Positions 18,187 through 26,351 of a stretch of 64,000 bases of DNA are shown piece by piece. Origin of the DNA: Pontibacter akesuensis (GTDB lineage Bacteria > Bacteroidota > Bacteroidia > Cytophagales > Hymenobacteraceae); NCBI RefSeq assembly GCF_001611675.1, contig NZ_CP014766.1:1860001-1924000 (forward strand), given 5' to 3'. The notes under the pieces are model-generated. The model was not told the origin of the DNA. It was given only the letters and a program-made list of their open reading frames with translations, and did no database searches. How positions within the stretch are numbered: the stretch's first letter is position 1; the number at the start of each line of letters is the position of its first letter. The position numbers were made by a program, and so were the translations under genes.

Positions 18187-19926
18187 TTAAGGCTTCTCAA
18201 TGATGTTGGTGTTGGTCATTACTACCGCGCCATTCAGGGCCAGCATTCTGCCTACCGCTCTGGCACCCGAGTTCATGGTAATAGAGGTCAGGGCAAGCAC
18301 GTTTCCTTTGAAGGAGGTACCGTCGCCGATGGTGGCAGAGCTGCCTGTTTGCCAGAAGATGTTCTTGGCCTGTGCGCCGCCGGTCAGTATGATGTTACCG
18401 CCTGCACCACCCACTGTGGTAAAGTCTGAAGCTATCTGGAAGATCCATACCGCATTCGGGTCGCCTTGTGCATCCAGTGTTAAATCACCAGCCTGTATTA
18501 ACAATGTGGAAGTTGATTTGTAGATACCCGGGGCAAGTGTTTTGCCACCCTGGTCGCCTGCTACTGTGGCTGGTGCCGGAGAAGATGCGCCTTCAGCAAA
18601 AAGGTACGCTTCCATCAGGTCCTGCTTTGCTTGTAACAGCATGGCTGCAGTGCCCGGAGGTGTTAAATCATCAGAAGCATAAATGGCGCCGTTCACAACA
18701 ATTGCTGGCGGGAAGCCAGTTACAGATGAGCGAACACCCGGTGTTATACCGACATCCAGATTTCGGATTTCACTAAAGCCTGCGTTGTTACTGATGCCTA
18801 CACCTGCAAAGATGCCGAAGCGAGCAGCAGTTTTTAAATCAACTCCCATGGCCGGTGTACCTGGTGATCCTGGTGTGCCTGGTTGCGGAGTGGTATTGGC
18901 TACCGTGGTGAATGTCCATGTGTAGTTGTCCGCTAAAGGCATGTCGTTTGTGCTCTTAGCTGCTGTAGTGATGGTGGCTGTGTAGGTAGTGTTAGCAGCC
19001 AGGTTGTTGGCAGGAGTGAAACTTGCCGTTGTGCCGGTGTAGCTAATGTCGCCAGCCACTGTTGTTGTTCCTGCTTTTAAAGTAAAGGAAGTAGCCGTGA
19101 TGGTAGCAGGATTCATGGCTTCGCTGAAACGTGCCGTGATCACTTTGTTAAGAGCCACACCTGTAGCCTGGTTGGCAGGGTCGGTAGCGGTAACCGTTGG
19201 CACTGTATTCTGCTTCGTCCTGAAGGTCCATTCATAGTTGCTCACCAAAGGATTGCCTTCTGTGTTTTTAGCACCAGTTGTAATGGTTCCGGTATAAACC
19301 GTGTTCGCAGCCAGGTTGCTCGCAGGTGTGAAAACAGCCGTTGTGCCAGAGTAGGTTACTGCTCCTGCAACTGCTGTTGCACCTTGCTTTATGGTGAACG
19401 TTGTCGTGTTCAGCGTCGACTGATCCATGGGAACACTGAAGGAAGCAGCTATTGCCTGATTCAGCAGAATGTTTGTTGCATTGTTAGCCGGATCAGTAGC
19501 GATAACCACAGGCGACACAAGTGCACCGGTACTAAAGGTCCAGACGTAATCTGTTTGCAGGGCATTGCCCAGCTTGTCTTTTACGGATGTGGCTACTCTG
19601 CCAGTATACGTTGTGGCATATGCCAGCTTGTTTTCCGGAACAAAAGTTAAGGTGTTGGTTTTGGTGTTATAGGATATAACACCTGAAACTTTTTCTGTTC
19701 CTAATAAGGTAAAGGATGTTTGGGTGATTGTCTCAGGGTTCATTTCCTCGTTAAAGGTAACTGTAACCTGTGATTCGCGAGGCACATTAGTGGCTCCGTC
19801 GATAGGGGTGGTGGATAAAACAACGGGGCAAACCCCTAAGCTTTCGATGAATGTATCTTCTTTACATCCGGCAAACACAACAACCATAGCCAAAGCGAGG
19901 GTTGTCATAAGTTTTCTTAAATTCAA
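18187..19926 (-). CDS. DUF3494 (ice-binding-type) lipoprotein with three Big_5 domains
   Basis: 579 residues from TTG 19926, or 573 from ATG 19908. The TTG start adds NLRKL before the hydrophobic core and so gives a normal signal peptide; lipobox VVFAGC. Three Big_5 Ig-like repeats follow (about 30-345), each with DPANxATxVxxNxxIxAxFS, ATTIT/TxFTLK and WTFxT. The C-terminal DUF3494 domain (about 365-579) is complete: FGIFAGVGISNNAGFSEI, GFPPAIVVNGAIYASD, LTLDAQGDPNAVWIFQIASD, FWQTGSSATIGDGTSFKG and LALNGAVVMTN. DUF3494 proteins bind ice in many cold-living microbes but some act as adhesins. It follows promoter module B and precedes the OmpA gene by 11 bp. Confidence 0.88.
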   Translation of the reverse strand: MNLRKLMTTLALAMVVVFAGCKEDTFIESLGVCPVVLSTTPIDGATNVPRESQVTVTFNEEMNPETITQTSFTLLGTEKVSGVISYNTKTNTLTFVPENKLAYATTYTGRVATSVKDKLGNALQTDYVWTFSTGALVSPVVIATDPANNATNILLNQAIAASFSVPMDQSTLNTTTFTIKQGATAVAGAVTYSGTTAVFTPASNLAANTVYTGTITTGAKNTEGNPLVSNYEWTFRTKQNTVPTVTATDPANQATGVALNKVITARFSEAMNPATITATSFTLKAGTTTVAGDISYTGTTASFTPANNLAANTTYTATITTAAKSTNDMPLADNYTWTFTTVANTTPQPGTPGSPGTPAMGVDLKTAARFGIFAGVGISNNAGFSEIRNLDVGITPGVRSSVTGFPPAIVVNGAIYASDDLTPPGTAAMLLQAKQDLMEAYLFAEGASSPAPATVAGDQGGKTLAPGIYKSTSTLLIQAGDLTLDAQGDPNAVWIFQIASDFTTVGGAGGNIILTGGAQAKNIFWQTGSSATIGDGTSFKGNVLALTSITMNSGARAVGRMLALNGAVVMTNTNIIEKP

Positions 19927-19943
19927 TGTGTTTTTGTTAATTT

Positions 19944-20054
19944 CCCGTTACTGGCGGATGCGTGCATCTTTATAAGGCACGGCAGTATTTGATATTACAA
20001 AGATGGAGGCTTGCAGCGCGTGAAGTGTTACATGTTAAAACCCATATGTTACAT
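19944..20054 (-). promoter_or_regulatory. Promoter module B of the DUF3494-ompA operon
   Basis: Leftward: ATGTAAC (20048-20054), ATGTAAC (20027-20033) 21 bp on, 21-bp gap, -7-like CATCTTTG (19998-20005), leader hairpin CGTGC/GCACG, and CCGCCAGTAACGG (19944-19956). The leader is about 65 nt. It contains a 14-codon frame from ATG (MHASASNGKLTKTH) whose TGA overlaps the TTG start of the DUF3494 gene, so translational coupling is possible. Module A is almost the same sequence. Confidence 0.72.
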
Positions 20055-20202
20055 ATATCACATGTCCTGAAAACATTTCAGATTTCGCTGCCTTTGATAG
20101 AAGTACTGAGGCAAAAAAGCAACCTATCCTGAAACTAGTTGCCGGAGTTTCAATCCGGCACATTAGTAACAGAACAGGTGGACTCTCTTTGGCTAAAGTT
20201 GA

Positions 20203-20754
20203 TTAATGTATGGCAATACCGATGGTAGATACACCTGTGGAAAGGTCGAGAAAGGCACCAACTCTGCTGTTAAAGTGGTATTCTGTGCCAATGTGCAGAT
20301 CCAGGAACAAGGGATTTCCTCTTTGGTAATAGTCTTTGTCTCCATCGTAACGATCATCCCAACGTGAGTTCACTATGGCAAACCCCAATGATCCGGCCAG
20401 GTAAAAATCCCATTTGGAATTAGCATGCAGTATATCATCGAAATAATAGGTGCCTTTTATACCGATAGGAATTACTGATTCGCGGTAAGTATAGTAGTTG
20501 TTATTATCCCGGTAGTCATTCGAGAAAGTAGAGAAGCTTATAAAAGGCGCCAGGGTAAAGCGCTTCGCTACATCAAACTCGTAGTTAACACTAATAACCG
20601 GCAAAGTACGGTTGGCATATTTATAGTAGCCGCCGTAGCCGCCAATGCCTACCCCTAAGTTTAAGGTACTGCCGTGTTTTTCCTGGGCAGTTGCATCCAG
20701 CTGGAAAAAGCTGATAAACAGGATGGTGATTGCGATGGTGAATAATCTTTTCAT
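20203..20754 (-). CDS. Small outer-membrane beta-barrel protein
   Basis: 183 residues. Signal peptide MKRLFTIAITILFISFFQ, cut after ATAQ. The mature part alternates aromatic and small residues in about eight strands (STLNLGVGIGGYGGYYKY, ISVNYEFDVAKRFTLAPFIS, IGIKGTYYF, FYLAGSLGFAIV, DLHIGTEYHF and VGAFLDLSTG). This is the PorT/OmpW-like small barrel pattern. The substrate is unknown. It lies between the second AraC regulator and the DUF3494 operon and is downstream of promoter module C, with a leader of about 380 nt if that promoter is used. Confidence 0.78.
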   Translation of the reverse strand: MKRLFTIAITILFISFFQLDATAQEKHGSTLNLGVGIGGYGGYYKYANRTLPVISVNYEFDVAKRFTLAPFISFSTFSNDYRDNNNYYTYRESVIPIGIKGTYYFDDILHANSKWDFYLAGSLGFAIVNSRWDDRYDGDKDYYQRGNPLFLDLHIGTEYHFNSRVGAFLDLSTGVSTIGIAIH

Positions 20755-21089
20755 ATGAGGTGTTATTAATTTTTGTAAAGGTGGTTTTATACTTTGCGGA
20801 TAGGTTGTAGCAAAGCTTGCCTGGTGTGGGGTAAGTTTTAGTGCGCAGGGCTATAGAACCTGCTTTTCATTTTGAATCGAAAAGCAGCGTGATCTGTAAG
20901 AACTGTCTGTAGGGGTATGGTGGTAGGAGTAGGTGATCAGGAGCCTGAATTCAGATCGCTGGCTTTAGGAAAGGAGAAGCTGCATTAACGCTGAACATCC
21001 TTCTTGATGCTTTGCTTGCATGCTGTTGTTGATGTTCCTGGTAATGCGGGTGCTTTGAGATTCAATAGCAATCAGTGTGGCTTTAGTAT

Positions 21090-21196
21090 CCGTTACTGGC
21101 GGAAGATATGCCTGTAGTGGCACACCTGTTTTGATGTTACAAAGGTGCGACGGTTGGGAAGAAGATTTATTACATAGAGAAAGATATATGTTACAT
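21090..21196 (-). promoter_or_regulatory. Promoter module C, overlapping the 3' side of AraC paralogue 2
   Basis: Leftward: ATGTAAC (21190-21196), ATGTAAT (21169-21175) 21 bp on, 21-bp gap, -7-like CACCTTTG (21140-21147), leader hairpin TGTGCC/GGCATA, and CCGCCAGTAACGG (21090-21102). Outside these blocks it differs from A and B, so the conserved spacing and motifs are informative. The first repeat begins four bases past the TGA stop (21200-21202) of the regulator gene. The beta-barrel gene at 20754 is the first gene downstream. Confidence 0.68.
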
Positions 21197-21199
21197 AAA

Positions 21200-21760
21200 T
21201 CACATGTTTTCCAGATTGGCCATACGCTTTTGCTTTAGCTGCTTGTAAAAGGAAGGGGAAAGTCCTGTGACTTTCTTGAACTGGTTCGATAAGTGGGCCA
21301 CACTGCTGTAGTGCAGCCTGTGGGCAATCTCTGTAAGATTGAGCTCTTTGTACAGCAGCAACTCTTTTACTCTTTCAATTTTATGGAAGATGATGAACTG
21401 CTGAATGGTGATGCCTTTTACCTCGGAGAAGATGTTGGCCAGATACGTATAGTCGTGGCCTAGCTTCCTGCTGATAAAGTCTGAATAATTTGCTTTAGGA
21501 AACTCATCAGAGTAATGGATCATCTCTATGATGACGTTCTTTATCTTCTCTATCAGGATGCTCTTCTTGTCATCGAGCAACTCCAGGCCGGAAAGAAGAA
21601 GATTTTCTTTCAGGAGTGAGCGCTGTTCTGGTGTTATGTCTTCGAGTACCTCAACAGTGCCTAAGTCAACTACCACATACTGCAGGCCTAGTTTGCTCAG
21701 CTCTTCCTTCACCATCATCTTGCAGCGCAAGCTCACCATATATTTTATGTACAGTATCAT
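21200..21760 (-). CDS. AraC-type regulator with short N-terminal domain, paralogue 2
   Basis: 186 residues, colinear with the regulator at 14904-15470. N-terminal part: MILYIKYMVSLRCKMMVKEEL, VVVDLGTVEVLEDITPEQRS and LLSGLELLDDKKSILIEKIK. HTH region: FISRKLGHDYTYLANIFSEV, LNLTEIAHRLHYSSVAHLSN and QFKKVTGLSPSFYKQL. The second HTH is nearly identical to that of paralogue 1, so both may read the same DNA sites. The N-terminal part differs more, which would allow different signals. Its stop lies at the edge of module C. Confidence 0.88.
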   Translation of the reverse strand: MILYIKYMVSLRCKMMVKEELSKLGLQYVVVDLGTVEVLEDITPEQRSLLKENLLLSGLELLDDKKSILIEKIKNVIIEMIHYSDEFPKANYSDFISRKLGHDYTYLANIFSEVKGITIQQFIIFHKIERVKELLLYKELNLTEIAHRLHYSSVAHLSNQFKKVTGLSPSFYKQLKQKRMANLENM

Positions 21761-22282
21761 AATATTCCTTTATGTCTCCTATTGCTGCATTTGCTCAACT
21801 ACAGCGTAGGCTTCTCTCCGGAAGACTGCACTTTACCAAGCCGGTGCATCCGTAAATATACAGACTAGTCTTACAACATCAGGGTATATTTTATGCGCTG
21901 CGCTGCTGTTACTATAACTCCTGAGCTGGACCTGTACAGCAACCTGTTTAAGGAGAAGGCATTTTGCATGAGCCAGGCAAGCCACTGAAGAAGACCATTA
22001 TAATTAGTGTTGACAACACCTGATACATGTGGCGGCACCGGAGTAGTGAAACAGAAGGGGCTAAGGAATAGTTAGAAGCAACGCCTATTCAGAATCCTTA
22101 GAAACCTTCAGTGTGGCCTCATTAGCCACAGCAGGCTCCTTACCAGCTTGTACTGGAAAATCAAAAGAAACAGGTCGGGCAAACCATGTTCTGCAACATG
22201 ATCAGGTAGTTAATGGACTAAAAAAACAGGCATTTAACTAGCCTGTTTGGTCTATTGTCAACAAACTCTGGCCTGAAAACAA
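21761..22282. other. Non-coding region upstream of AraC paralogue 2
   Basis: About 520 bp with no convincing frame. It should hold the promoter of the regulator. No -7 box of standard form was found by eye. Confidence 0.4.
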
Positions 22283-22314
22283 AAAAGCCTGACTCACTCC
22301 TGAATCAGGCTTTT
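22283..22314. repeat. Hairpin related to the 15.9-kb palindrome
   Basis: Stem AAAAGCCTGA / TCAGGCTTTT with loop CTCACTCCTGAA, one base different from the loop at 15911-15922. Here the arms end in A- and T-runs, so this copy can work as a bidirectional terminator. Confidence 0.75.
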
Positions 22315-22410
22315 ATTTGAGATAGACCAAGGCTTTCAAATTTCGAATATGATCTAACTGCCACCGTTGACTTTTACCGCACTCAAAAAATGGTATATAT
22401 GTAGGAAGAG

Positions 22411-22441
22411 GGGGCTACGGTTTAGTTATCGTAGCCCCTTC
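22411..22441. terminator. Hairpin terminator
   Basis: 9-bp stem GGGGCTACG / CGTAGCCCC with a 10-nt loop, then CTTCTTTT on the plus side. No intact gene feeds into it; on the minus side it follows the IS3 remnant. Confidence 0.5.
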
Positions 22442-22619
22442 TTTTCCTGATTTTGTCTTGCCTGATTAGCTACACAAAGTTTGGCAAAATGCTGACATGG
22501 TTGCGCAGACGAAGCCAAAAGTTCAAGGCACTTATCGTCTCGTCAGTAATCCTGCATCTGCAGCACACCGTACGCTGGCCTTTCCAGGTAGCGCTCATAC
22601 TTAAGACCGGGGCATCATC

Positions 22620-22709
22620 TCAAAAGTTCTCCTCACTTTCTTTGAGAGTCGCCTTTAGAGTTCCTTTGGCCTTGAAGCCCTCGCTGATTTTTCTTCTTTT
22701 CCCTCTCAT
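22620..22709 (-). pseudogene. IS3-family orfA N-terminal fragment
   Basis: From ATG 22709: MRGKRRKISEGFKAKGTLKA then TLKESEENF and a stop. The opening MxGKRRKhSxxFKAKxxLxAhxE is that of the HTH_Tnp_1 protein (orfA) of IS3-type elements. After 29 residues the frame ends and no orfB with a DDE domain follows. It is a decayed piece. Terminal repeats were not found. Confidence 0.4.
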
Positions 22710-22844
22710 TGTTCCACCAATGCAACGGTTACACTTCAATAGAAATAGCGGTCTCTATATACTGTACCGATAGGCGTGCCAGCCCTGTCTTTTTTACAAT
22801 CAGGATGCTATCCTGACAAAGTATGGCTGCCTAATAAAAAGGCC

Positions 22845-23468
22845 TCAGAGGCTGTTGCGGTTCCACCTATAGGTAAAAACTGCTTGTCCGGCAAAAGCGC
22901 AGAGCGTGCCAATAATCACAGCACCCAGAACATCACTTGGATAGTGAACACCTAAGGCAAGCCGGGAATAGGCAACTGAGACTGCCCATAAACATACAAG
23001 AAAACGAAGCCTCTTGTCCTTGAACATAAAGCAAAGCGTGGCAGCCACTACAAAGGCGCAGGCGGTGTGCCCTGAAGGGAATGACGGACTCCCTGCCGAA
23101 GCCAGCTGCTCCACAGAAGCCACTGCGGTATATGGCCTGGGCCGGTTGATGGAATATTTTACAATACCTACCAGCAAGGCATTCAACGCCAGGGCCAGGA
23201 TAAGCTGAAAGGCCTTGTGCTTAAGAACTTTTTGCTGCCGAAACTCCCCGTAGAGGTATAACAGAACCGGAATAAGAAGGCATAAGGCGTACGTGGTAAC
23301 CGTTATGAATAGGACAATCGTATCCATTTCCACTACCCGGCTGCTTTGAACCCTCTGTAGTATTTCCGTATCGATTGACATGTAAGTATAGTTTTCACTT
23401 ATATTGTAGAAAACCATAATTGCCAAGCTTAAAAGAATCTGCATTATGTGAGAGCTTGTCGTGTACAT
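22845..23468 (-). CDS. PAP2-family membrane phosphatase
   Basis: About 207 residues from ATG 23468, which lies just after the TAA of the upstream gene; ATG 23492 overlaps that gene and adds eight residues. The three PAP2 motifs are present: KYSINRPRPY, PSFPSGHTA and SRLALGVHYPSD, the last with the catalytic His. There are about six membrane segments. Family members dephosphorylate lipid phosphates such as undecaprenyl pyrophosphate or phosphatidylglycerophosphate. It is the last gene of a three-gene operon (24806 to 22845). Confidence 0.87.
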   Translation of the reverse strand: MYTTSSHIMQILLSLAIMVFYNISENYTYMSIDTEILQRVQSSRVVEMDTIVLFITVTTYALCLLIPVLLYLYGEFRQQKVLKHKAFQLILALALNALLVGIVKYSINRPRPYTAVASVEQLASAGSPSFPSGHTACAFVVAATLCFMFKDKRLRFLVCLWAVSVAYSRLALGVHYPSDVLGAVIIGTLCAFAGQAVFTYRWNRNSL

Positions 23469-23469
23469 T

Positions 23470-24306
23470 TTATTTGCGGTGTAGCGGCTCATATATAAGC
23501 CTCACAAAAGAGCTCAAGCGCTCTTCTCCTCTTACTAGCGGTATACCCGGAACCACACCGATCATCAGGCCTTCATTTATGGTGATCCGCATCTGCGGCC
23601 TGGCCACCATGTGGAAATCTCCGTTTGAGAACTCTTTGTTCACCTCCAAGCCTATGAAGTTGCGTGTGTTTGGGATCATGTAGTGCACACTACTGTTTAG
23701 CTCGTAGCCCGTTTCTGTACCTGACTTGTGGAACGGAAAGTGCACCCGGGGGCCTGTATACACCAGCGAGTGCATGTTGCTGCCCCAGCGCTTGGCCATA
23801 ACCAGAAAGGGGTTGAACAGAAAGCCCTCCACCATGTTGTCCTTGCTTATCCTGTTGAGGTCAGCCAACTCGAACTCGGTAATGGTACCCAGCGCCATAG
23901 AGGTCTGGTGTCTGGCTGACACGAGGAAGGTATACTGGGCGGCAAGTTTCACCGACTCAATGCGGTCGGCGGGCCGGTTTTGTTCAGGTTTAGGGTCACG
24001 GCTGTTGGACGTGTACAGGGAGACCGGCACTTCTATCTCCAGACCCAGTCTGTTGATGGGCGCCCACTCGTACTCTACCAAAAACTCATAGCGGTCGTAG
24101 CCCATATTGTCAGTCAGGCCAGCCCCAATATTCCATTCTTTTTCCCCTTTATGGGCCCCAAGATCACGAATCAGGTCGATGTAAAGCGGTTCTGCGTGCG
24201 TCAGTTTAAGCGGTTTGGATTCGGCTGTGTCAGCCAAGTGCACTTCTTGTGCTACTGCCCTGAGAGAAAACAATAGCAGTATAACGATGAAAATATTACG
24301 TAACAT
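23470..24306 (-). CDS. Outer-membrane protein of the HAEPLYIDLIRDLGA type
   Basis: 278 residues. Signal peptide MLRNIFIVILLLFSLRAVAQ. The conserved block HAEPLYIDLIRDLGAHKGEK (about 37-56) is followed by EWNIGAGLTDNMGYDRYEF, EYEWAPINRLGLEIEVPVSL and further strands ending FVRLIYEP. This family is widespread in Bacteroidota as a probable beta-barrel of unknown function, often beside PAP2 genes. Here its stop codon abuts the PAP2 start, so the two are translationally coupled. Confidence 0.75.
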   Translation of the reverse strand: MLRNIFIVILLLFSLRAVAQEVHLADTAESKPLKLTHAEPLYIDLIRDLGAHKGEKEWNIGAGLTDNMGYDRYEFLVEYEWAPINRLGLEIEVPVSLYTSNSRDPKPEQNRPADRIESVKLAAQYTFLVSARHQTSMALGTITEFELADLNRISKDNMVEGFLFNPFLVMAKRWGSNMHSLVYTGPRVHFPFHKSGTETGYELNSSVHYMIPNTRNFIGLEVNKEFSNGDFHMVARPQMRITINEGLMIGVVPGIPLVRGEERLSSFVRLIYEPLHRK

Positions 24307-24422
24307 GGAAATGGTTTAAAACGGTTTTTTGAAAAGGGAATGGCGTACAAACCCGGTGCGCATGGCGCAGCGGCAAATGCAGCATTAGCGTTTGCAGGAA
24401 AGCAGACACTGTGAATCCGAAA

Positions 24423-24806
24423 TTAAACCTGGGCTTTGGGTGGAGGGGGACAGATGTCGTACACCAGATTCAGGTATCCGTTGCGGTAATCCTGAAAGGT
24501 GGTGGGTTCGCGTAAAGCAAACACCTGGCTGTTGAAACTGAAAGCAGCGGGCATTACAGCAAGTATACCTGCCGCAGCTTTTGTCTCGTCTATATCATTG
24601 GCCTCATCAGGTAAGGCTCCTTGCTCATCCAGCAAGAGGGTCAGCACTATTTCAGAAAACGACTCAACTTCATTGTGCTCATCGCTTATGCCCAAATCAT
24701 CGGGCAGGCGAAAGTCTTCCATGTTCACACTATAATTCAGCAAGTGAATCATCAGAACGAAAGCAATACTCCTGAACCAGGCAATATGTCTTCTAATTAA
24801 GCGCAA
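24423..24806 (-). CDS. Secreted or membrane-anchored small protein
   Basis: 127 residues. A hydrophobic segment (about 12-27, WFRSIAFVLMIHLLNYSVN) precedes an acidic region (SDEHNEVESFSEIVL, DEANDID), and the end is DYRNGYLNLVYDICPPPPKA. The CPPPPKA tail recurs in small Bacteroidota proteins of unknown role. It starts the operon with the beta-barrel and PAP2 genes (117-bp gap). Confidence 0.6.
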   Translation of the reverse strand: MRLIRRHIAWFRSIAFVLMIHLLNYSVNMEDFRLPDDLGISDEHNEVESFSEIVLTLLLDEQGALPDEANDIDETKAAAGILAVMPAAFSFNSQVFALREPTTFQDYRNGYLNLVYDICPPPPKAQV

Positions 24807-25571
24807 GAAGTTTCAGGATAGGTATGAGTGCAGCTATAGTTTGGGTTACTTGCCTAGTAACGCCCCTACAGGCGATTTGTTATAAAAAGCTTTTAGAGTT
24901 TTTGGCAGATGCATCTAAGGCATATTAATCACGCCTACCCAAGAATTGGGTTTAACACGCAACTCTTGGGCAAGCAGATTTCCAACGGTGGTAGATTTCT
25001 GCCTAGTAAGTTAAGTTGCGATCAATATGTAACACAAGGAGCTTCCTCTATAACTCTATCTTGTGTTCAAAGTGGAGCTACTTTAAACACAGTCGAAGCC
25101 GCAGTTGTTGGTGTTGCCGTCTGCTGCCCAGGATTACTCCCGGTTTTCTATTGTCCCGGAAAAGGAGGATTTGATGAGACAAATGAGGCCGCTCTGGCTA
25201 GGGTGTCACTGATTGGGACATGCATAAAGCGCGCGTGGCGTAGCCGAGGTAGCGTGCCTTAAGACAAGTTAAACTTAAAGCCCCGCATTTGTGTTGACTT
25301 CTAAAACAACAGGCTCTCAAAGCCGAGAAGATCTGTTACTTTCAAGGAATGGCTTAGCGAAAGGCGCAGCCACCACAGACAAACCCGGCAGCCTCTTTTC
25401 CCCGGGTTTTATTTTTCACCGTTTCTTCAAGGCAGGCCCGTAATGTGGCTACAACAGTTTGCTTTGGATTGACTTTCAGTCAAGACAATGGCAATACAAT
25501 CACCCATGCCTGCTCGGCAACAAGCCAGCGTGCATGACATGCACAGAGACGCTACCGGCGCCACAGAAGAA
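24807..25571. other. Region with possible orphan transcript
   Basis: A 117-codon plus frame (24909-25262) shows no recognisable domain and unusual Cys-rich content, so it is not called. A good rho-independent terminator on the plus strand (25382-25416) with no recognised gene before it suggests a short rightward transcript, either a small protein or an ncRNA. ACCCAA/TTGGGT forms a small inverted repeat near 24940. Confidence 0.35.
25382..25416 (+). terminator. Intrinsic terminator without a clear gene
   Basis: Stem AACCCGG / CCGGGTT, loop of about 13 nt, then TTATTTTT on the plus strand. It lies 120 bp after the doubtful 117-codon frame. Confidence 0.55.
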
Positions 25572-25772
25572 ATGAAGCGGTACTTCAAGGTTCAGCTTCA
25601 CCCTTGCGGCAAATCTTCCAGAATTTGGATAGCCATCAAGGCGAAAAGTATAGGCGAAGCCTTTGTGATAGCGGACAATAGGACCTTGGACACCTCTTTC
25701 ATTATCTGCGACGGCTCTATCATTGAGATCACGCAGCGGGAGTACTACGGCCTGATCAGCAGAACCGTGTAG
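25572..25772 (+). CDS. Small hypothetical protein
   Basis: 66 residues from ATG 25572: MKRYFKVQLHPCGKSSRIWI, then AIKAKSIGEAFVIADNRT and IIEITQREYYGLI. The frame is open to ATG 25488, which would add 28 residues of low similarity in style. The chain predicts a small alpha/beta domain. I do not know the family. It stands alone. Confidence 0.5.
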   Translation: MKRYFKVQLHPCGKSSRIWIAIKAKSIGEAFVIADNRTLDTSFIICDGSIIEITQREYYGLISRTV

Positions 25773-25998
25773 GAGAGTCACCGTTAACAAGCTCCTTCTC
25801 CCAGGAAATCCCGATTTTAGAATATACTTTTAGGAACGGCCTCAGTGCCGTACGCTGCTCTTGCGCTTTTCACCCGTTTCTAGGGTTTTATGAAAAAGCA
25901 AGGTGGAGTAATAAACAATTAGAGGTTTGGTGTAGTGGCCATTTAAATGCATACCCTTCTTAGCGTTAGCTTGAAGAGGATTCTTGTATTTGACCCCT

Positions 25999-26337
25999 GA
26001 GAATGGCAACGATACCCGACTGCCGCTAAAGAGTAGCCTGAAATGCGCCTCCTGCGGAACGAACAGGACAGGTTATGAGGTGAAGATAAAAGCTTCCTTT
26101 AATATAAGTGCAACAAAGTTGGTTGTAGGGTTAATAAGAATGTAGAGCAGCTTCATCATGCATAAAACCCACTGCTTAGCAGCTTTGCTGTTGATGAGCG
26201 CCTGATCGCACCTTAAAGCAACAGCTCTGTGCTACGTTTGAAAGCCTAAATGAGCAAAAGGCAGAAGAGGCCAAGCAGCTGAAAGGTATTCAGAATAAGC
26301 TGGACACGATGGAGGAAAGCTTTGGGATGGAAGACGG
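25999..26337 (+). pseudogene. Serine recombinase remnant beside tRNA-fMet
   Basis: Two fragments in different frames. The first (25999-26132) reads ENGNDTRLPLKSSLKCASCG then TNRTGYEVKIKAS; this is the LPLKxxxKCxxCGxxxTGY zinc ribbon of large serine recombinases. The second (about 26204-26337) reads RTLKQQLCATFESLNEQKAE then EAKQLKGIQNKLDTMEESF, matching the coiled coil that follows the ribbon. The catalytic N-terminus is absent and the frame is broken. Together they mark an old integrated element next to a tRNA gene. Confidence 0.6.
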
Positions 26338-26351
26338 GACTAAAAACAAAA

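Noticed and set aside
22453..22773. 106-codon plus frame across the IS3 remnant
   Set aside because: The opposite strand gives the orfA-like sequence, so this frame is a shadow.
24909..25262. 117-codon plus frame
   Set aside because: No signal peptide, domain or homologous pattern; Cys and Trp pattern looks random. Kept only as part of a possible transcript.
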